DNA of 64,000 nt from Sphingobium sp. (lineage in GTDB: Bacteria > Pseudomonadota > Alphaproteobacteria > Sphingomonadales > Sphingomonadaceae), in the NCBI GenBank assembly GCA_003248935.1, contig QFQF01000003.1, positions 62,001 to 126,000 of the forward strand, read 5' to 3'. The translations under genes were made by a program, and so were the position numbers. Of the stretch, positions 61,303 through 64,000 are shown piece after piece. The notes beneath the pieces were generated by a model that was given only the letters and a program-made list of their open reading frames with translations, searched no databases and had not been told where the DNA came from. Position 1 is the stretch's first letter, and each line of letters begins with the position of its first letter.

Positions 61303-62889
61303 ATGATCGCCTTGCGCCGTCTCGCCCTGATTCTGCTCCTTGCCTGCTTCGCCGGTACGGCCCGCGCCGACCAGCAGGATCTGACGGCGGCCGCGCGCGG
61401 CGTGGTCCGCGTCGCCATCGTCGCGACGGACGGGGACCAGTCCTATTTCGTCGGTCACGGGTCCGGCTTCGCCGTCGCACCGGACAAGGTGCTGACCAAT
61501 GCGCATGTCGTCGAGCTGACGCGCGACGAAAAGAACCTCGTCATCGGCGTCGTCCCGTCAGAGGGGAAGAAGAGCTATGGCGGCCGGGTGATCGCCTATT
61601 CGCCGGGCAATGACCTTGCGCTGATCCAGATCGAGGGCGGCACGCTGCCGGTCAGCACCTTCTATGCCGGCGCCCCCGCGGACGGGCTGCACGTGACGGC
61701 GATCGGCTATCCGGGCGTCGTCGACCGCGCGCAGGGCCTCGGCCTCGCCCAGATGACCGAGCCGATGATCCCGGTGAAGACCAGCGGCAACGTATCCTCC
61801 GGCAGGTCGAGCCAGTCCTACGACACCATCCTGCACACCGCCCCGCTCGCGACCGGCAACAGCGGCGGCCCGCTGGTCGACGATTGCGGTCGCGTGCTGG
61901 GCGTCAACAGCTTCGGATCGGTGTCCGACGGCGGCAACGACGCGGAGTTCGGCTTTGCCGTGTCGAACCGTGAGATCGCCTCCTTCCTGCGGCAGGCGGG
62001 CGTGCAGTTCAGGCGCACGACGGCCGAGTGCAAGTCGATCGCGCAACTGGCGGACGAGGATGCGCGCCGCACCGCGATCGAGGCGGCGCAAAAGGATGCG
62101 GCCGAACGCGCCCGCGCCGAGGCCCGCGACTCCGCCGCCAGCAAGGCGCGGGAGGCCGCAGAGCAGCAGGTGATTTCCGCGCGGGAGAATGCGATGGCGA
62201 TCGCCGCCGTCCTGCTCGCCATCGGTGTGCTGGGTGTCGGCGCTGCGGGCCTTGCCCATACGCAGGGCAAATCGCGTCAGGCGACCTGGTACGGTGTCGC
62301 CGGCGGGCTGATGCTGCTCGGCGCCCTCGTCGCGTTCATCCTGAAGCCCAGCTTCTCCAGCATCGACGAACGCGTCGCGCGCAATAGCGAGACGGCGGAG
62401 GTGGACAATGCCGCCGGTGCTGTTGCCGGTTATGACGCGGCGGGCGACAACATCTGCCGGATCGACGAGGTCCGCAGCCGGATCACGGTGTCGGAAACCA
62501 ACGACGTGCCGCTGCACTGGTCGTCCAGTGGCTGCGTCAACGGCAAGACCCAGTTCATCGGCACGAACGGACCGGCAGGGCCGCAGTGGAGCCGTATCCT
62601 GGCGCCCGCGGGCGAAGCGGTGATTTCCGCCAACAGCTTCGACCCGGCGACCGGCGTCTACAGGTCCGACCGCTATCTGGCCGATTCCGACACGCTGGAG
62701 CGCGCACGCGACATTCGTGCCCGCTATGAGAATGTCCAGTGCTCGGGCAGTCCGCAGACGCTGGCGAAGGTCAGCGCGATGCAGGACGCTCTCCGCGCCA
62801 TCCTGCCGGGCCAGCCCAACGAACGGCTCGTCTATCAGTGCCACAAGGGCCGGATCGACAGCACGGCTGAAGGCGAAGCCAGCCAGTAA
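61303..62889 (+). CDS. Membrane-anchored trypsin-like serine protease
   Basis: A 528-residue exported S1/DegP-type protease. The signal peptide covers about residues 1-22. The triad is His68 (LTNAHVV), Asp104 (NDLALIQI) and Ser187 (ATGNSGGPL). An Ala/Glu/Arg-rich coiled coil (about 245-295) leads into two membrane helices (about 298-317 and 328-347). A C-terminal domain with paired cysteines follows (NICRIDEVRS, SSGCVNGK, ENVQCSGS). No PDZ domain is seen. The substrate is unknown. Confidence 0.85.
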   Translation: MIALRRLALILLLACFAGTARADQQDLTAAARGVVRVAIVATDGDQSYFVGHGSGFAVAPDKVLTNAHVVELTRDEKNLVIGVVPSEGKKSYGGRVIAYSPGNDLALIQIEGGTLPVSTFYAGAPADGLHVTAIGYPGVVDRAQGLGLAQMTEPMIPVKTSGNVSSGRSSQSYDTILHTAPLATGNSGGPLVDDCGRVLGVNSFGSVSDGGNDAEFGFAVSNREIASFLRQAGVQFRRTTAECKSIAQLADEDARRTAIEAAQKDAAERARAEARDSAASKAREAAEQQVISARENAMAIAAVLLAIGVLGVGAAGLAHTQGKSRQATWYGVAGGLMLLGALVAFILKPSFSSIDERVARNSETAEVDNAAGAVAGYDAAGDNICRIDEVRSRITVSETNDVPLHWSSSGCVNGKTQFIGTNGPAGPQWSRILAPAGEAVISANSFDPATGVYRSDRYLADSDTLERARDIRARYENVQCSGSPQTLAKVSAMQDALRAILPGQPNERLVYQCHKGRIDSTAEGEASQ

Positions 62890-62900
62890 GGGCCGCGCCC

Positions 62901-64000
62901 TTACGCGGCGTGACGGACTTCCTCGCTCAGCCGCGCGAATTCCTCGCGCAGCGTCTCCGCCTTGCGGGCAATGTCGTCGGCGGTGGACAACAGGGCAGAC
63001 GCCGCGGCACGCACGTCCCCGGCCCGGTCCCGCAGGTCGGCCATGCCGCCCGCCGCGTCGCGTGATCCCATGCGGGCGTGGCCCAGCACGGTCACGATCT
63101 CCCGGCTCACCCGGCTTTGCGTCCCGATCGCCTCGCCGATGCGGTCGGCATTGGCATCCATGCCCGCCGCCATCTGCTCCACCCGCGACACGCTGGACAG
63201 CACCTCGTCGCTGGACGCGCCGATCAGCGCCAGCTGCCGCTCGATCTCCTGCGCCGCCATCTGGGTCTGGAGTGCCAGGTTCTTCACCTCCTGCGCCACG
63301 ACCGCAAAGCCGCGCCCCGCATCCCCGGCCCGACTCGCCTCGATCGTCGCGTTGAGCGCGAGCAGGTCGGTCTGCCGCGCGATCCCGGTGATCAGGTCCA
63401 GCGCGCCGCCGATGTCCCGGACAAGGCCGCCCATAGCATGCGCGTGGGTGCGGTTGTCCTGGCTCTGCGCATGCACGCTCGCGGACTGCGCCCGCGCCGA
63501 TCCGATCGTGTCCTCCAGTTGGCCGACGGTCGCCAGCAACGTCGTGCTGGCGTCCTCGATCTGGCTCATCGTGATCGCGATATCCTCGACATTGCGCGCG
63601 GCGGTCGCGGCCATGTCCTCCGACGCGCCGGAAATCTCGCTCATCTGCTCGGCCATGCCGCGCATCGAATGGGCCGCGCCAGCCAGGCCGGACACCAGCG
63701 TCGACAGGCCGGCGCCGAAGCGGGTGAACAGCTGGTCGAGCGCCACCGCCCTGCGCCGCGCGCCTTCGGCCGATTCATGCTCCCGCCGCTGCGCCGCCAT
63801 CTCCGCCGCCTGCTTGCCCGCCGCCAGCCTGCGCACCTCGGCCGCACGGTCCCCGGCGAGCGCAATGGCGCGGGCGATGTCGCCGATCTCGTCCTGCCGG
63901 TCCTGGCATGGCACGGCCATCCCGGCCTCCATCCCGTTCGCCGCGACGAAGCGCCCGATATCGGTCAGCGGGTCGACGATGCGGCGGCGCGCGAGGCGCA
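62901..64000 (-). CDS. Methyl-accepting chemotaxis protein (3' part)
   Basis: This gene runs off the end of the window. Visible are a HAMP segment (ARRRIVDPLTDIGRFVAANG up to about 63930), then a long signalling coiled coil with the hairpin tip (ITGIARQTDLLALNATIEASR, GRGFAVVAQEVKNLALQT). This is the family's conserved kinase-coupling region. The N-terminal sensor and membrane helices lie outside. The stop is near 62901. Confidence 0.9.
   Translation of the reverse strand, partial: RLARRRIVDPLTDIGRFVAANGMEAGMAVPCQDRQDEIGDIARAIALAGDRAAEVRRLAAGKQAAEMAAQRREHESAEGARRRAVALDQLFTRFGAGLSTLVSGLAGAAHSMRGMAEQMSEISGASEDMAATAARNVEDIAITMSQIEDASTTLLATVGQLEDTIGSARAQSASVHAQSQDNRTHAHAMGGLVRDIGGALDLITGIARQTDLLALNATIEASRAGDAGRGFAVVAQEVKNLALQTQMAAQEIERQLALIGASSDEVLSSVSRVEQMAAGMDANADRIGEAIGTQSRVSREIVTVLGHARMGSRDAAGGMADLRDRAGDVRAAASALLSTADDIARKAETLREEFARLSEEVRHAA

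Overview
The window is a chromosomal stretch from a high-GC alphaproteobacterium, most likely a sphingomonad. Supporting signs: head-to-head hrcA-grpE and rph-rdgB-hemW blocks, a long OAR-type TonB receptor, a Pseudomonas-type long isocitrate lyase divergent from an ScfR/RamB-like regulator, a fused gamma-alpha KorA with KorB, and many ATGA/GTGA stop-start overlaps. I see no rRNA, tRNA, CRISPR array, prophage or transposase. Genes are tightly packed, and no gene-free stretch exceeds 300 bases. Many very long antisense ORFs exist but are GC-driven shadows.

Layout. 1-3.5 kb: two YceI-like periplasmic proteins, then leuA behind a leucine-rich leader peptide with alternative RNA stems. 3.5-10.4 kb (minus strand): the Kup potassium transporter, then cytochrome c maturation ccmC-D-E-F-G-H and a CcmI-like TPR gene in one overlapping operon. 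10.6-20.3 kb: purF, a YciK-like SDR, cyclopropane fatty acid synthase, photolyase, 2-oxoacid:ferredoxin oxidoreductase korAB, a deacetylase-family protein and RppH. 20.4-25.1 kb: a DUF481 outer-membrane protein, a palindromic intergenic repeat, and an arginine catabolic cluster (M20 hydrolase, astA, astB). 25.2-29.3 kb is the most accessory-looking part: two small membrane proteins, a GST, a TIGR02594-type peptidoglycan hydrolase gene broken by an in-frame TGA, an unrecognised multi-pass membrane protein, and a secreted protein of unknown role.

29.3-35.3 kb is carbon metabolism: scfR, isocitrate lyase with its inverted-repeat operator, a nitronate monooxygenase-like enzyme, and a CoA ester lyase/MaoC pair. 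35.4-42.9 kb: SPFH/NfeD membrane pair, a second nitronate monooxygenase, ferredoxin-NADP reductase with a small partner gene under a Fur-like box, a YqjI-type His-rich PadR regulator with DUF2218, and hrcA-grpE. 43-52 kb is housekeeping: rph, rdgB, hemW, a CAP-domain protein, a XerC/D recombinase, DedA, gshB, yraN, rsmI, an LpoA-like lipoprotein and a transaldolase-family enzyme. 52-64 kb: TonB receptor, coaA, priA, an HExxH peptidase, ada, a membrane-anchored trypsin-like protease, and the 3' part of a chemotaxis receptor that runs off the window.

The most interesting signals are regulatory: the putative leuA attenuator, the ScfR operator, the self-complementary operator before the His-rich PadR gene, and the Fur-like box before the fpr operon. 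The best candidate for something undescribed is the broken hydrolase plus membrane-protein pair at 26.6-28.6 kb.
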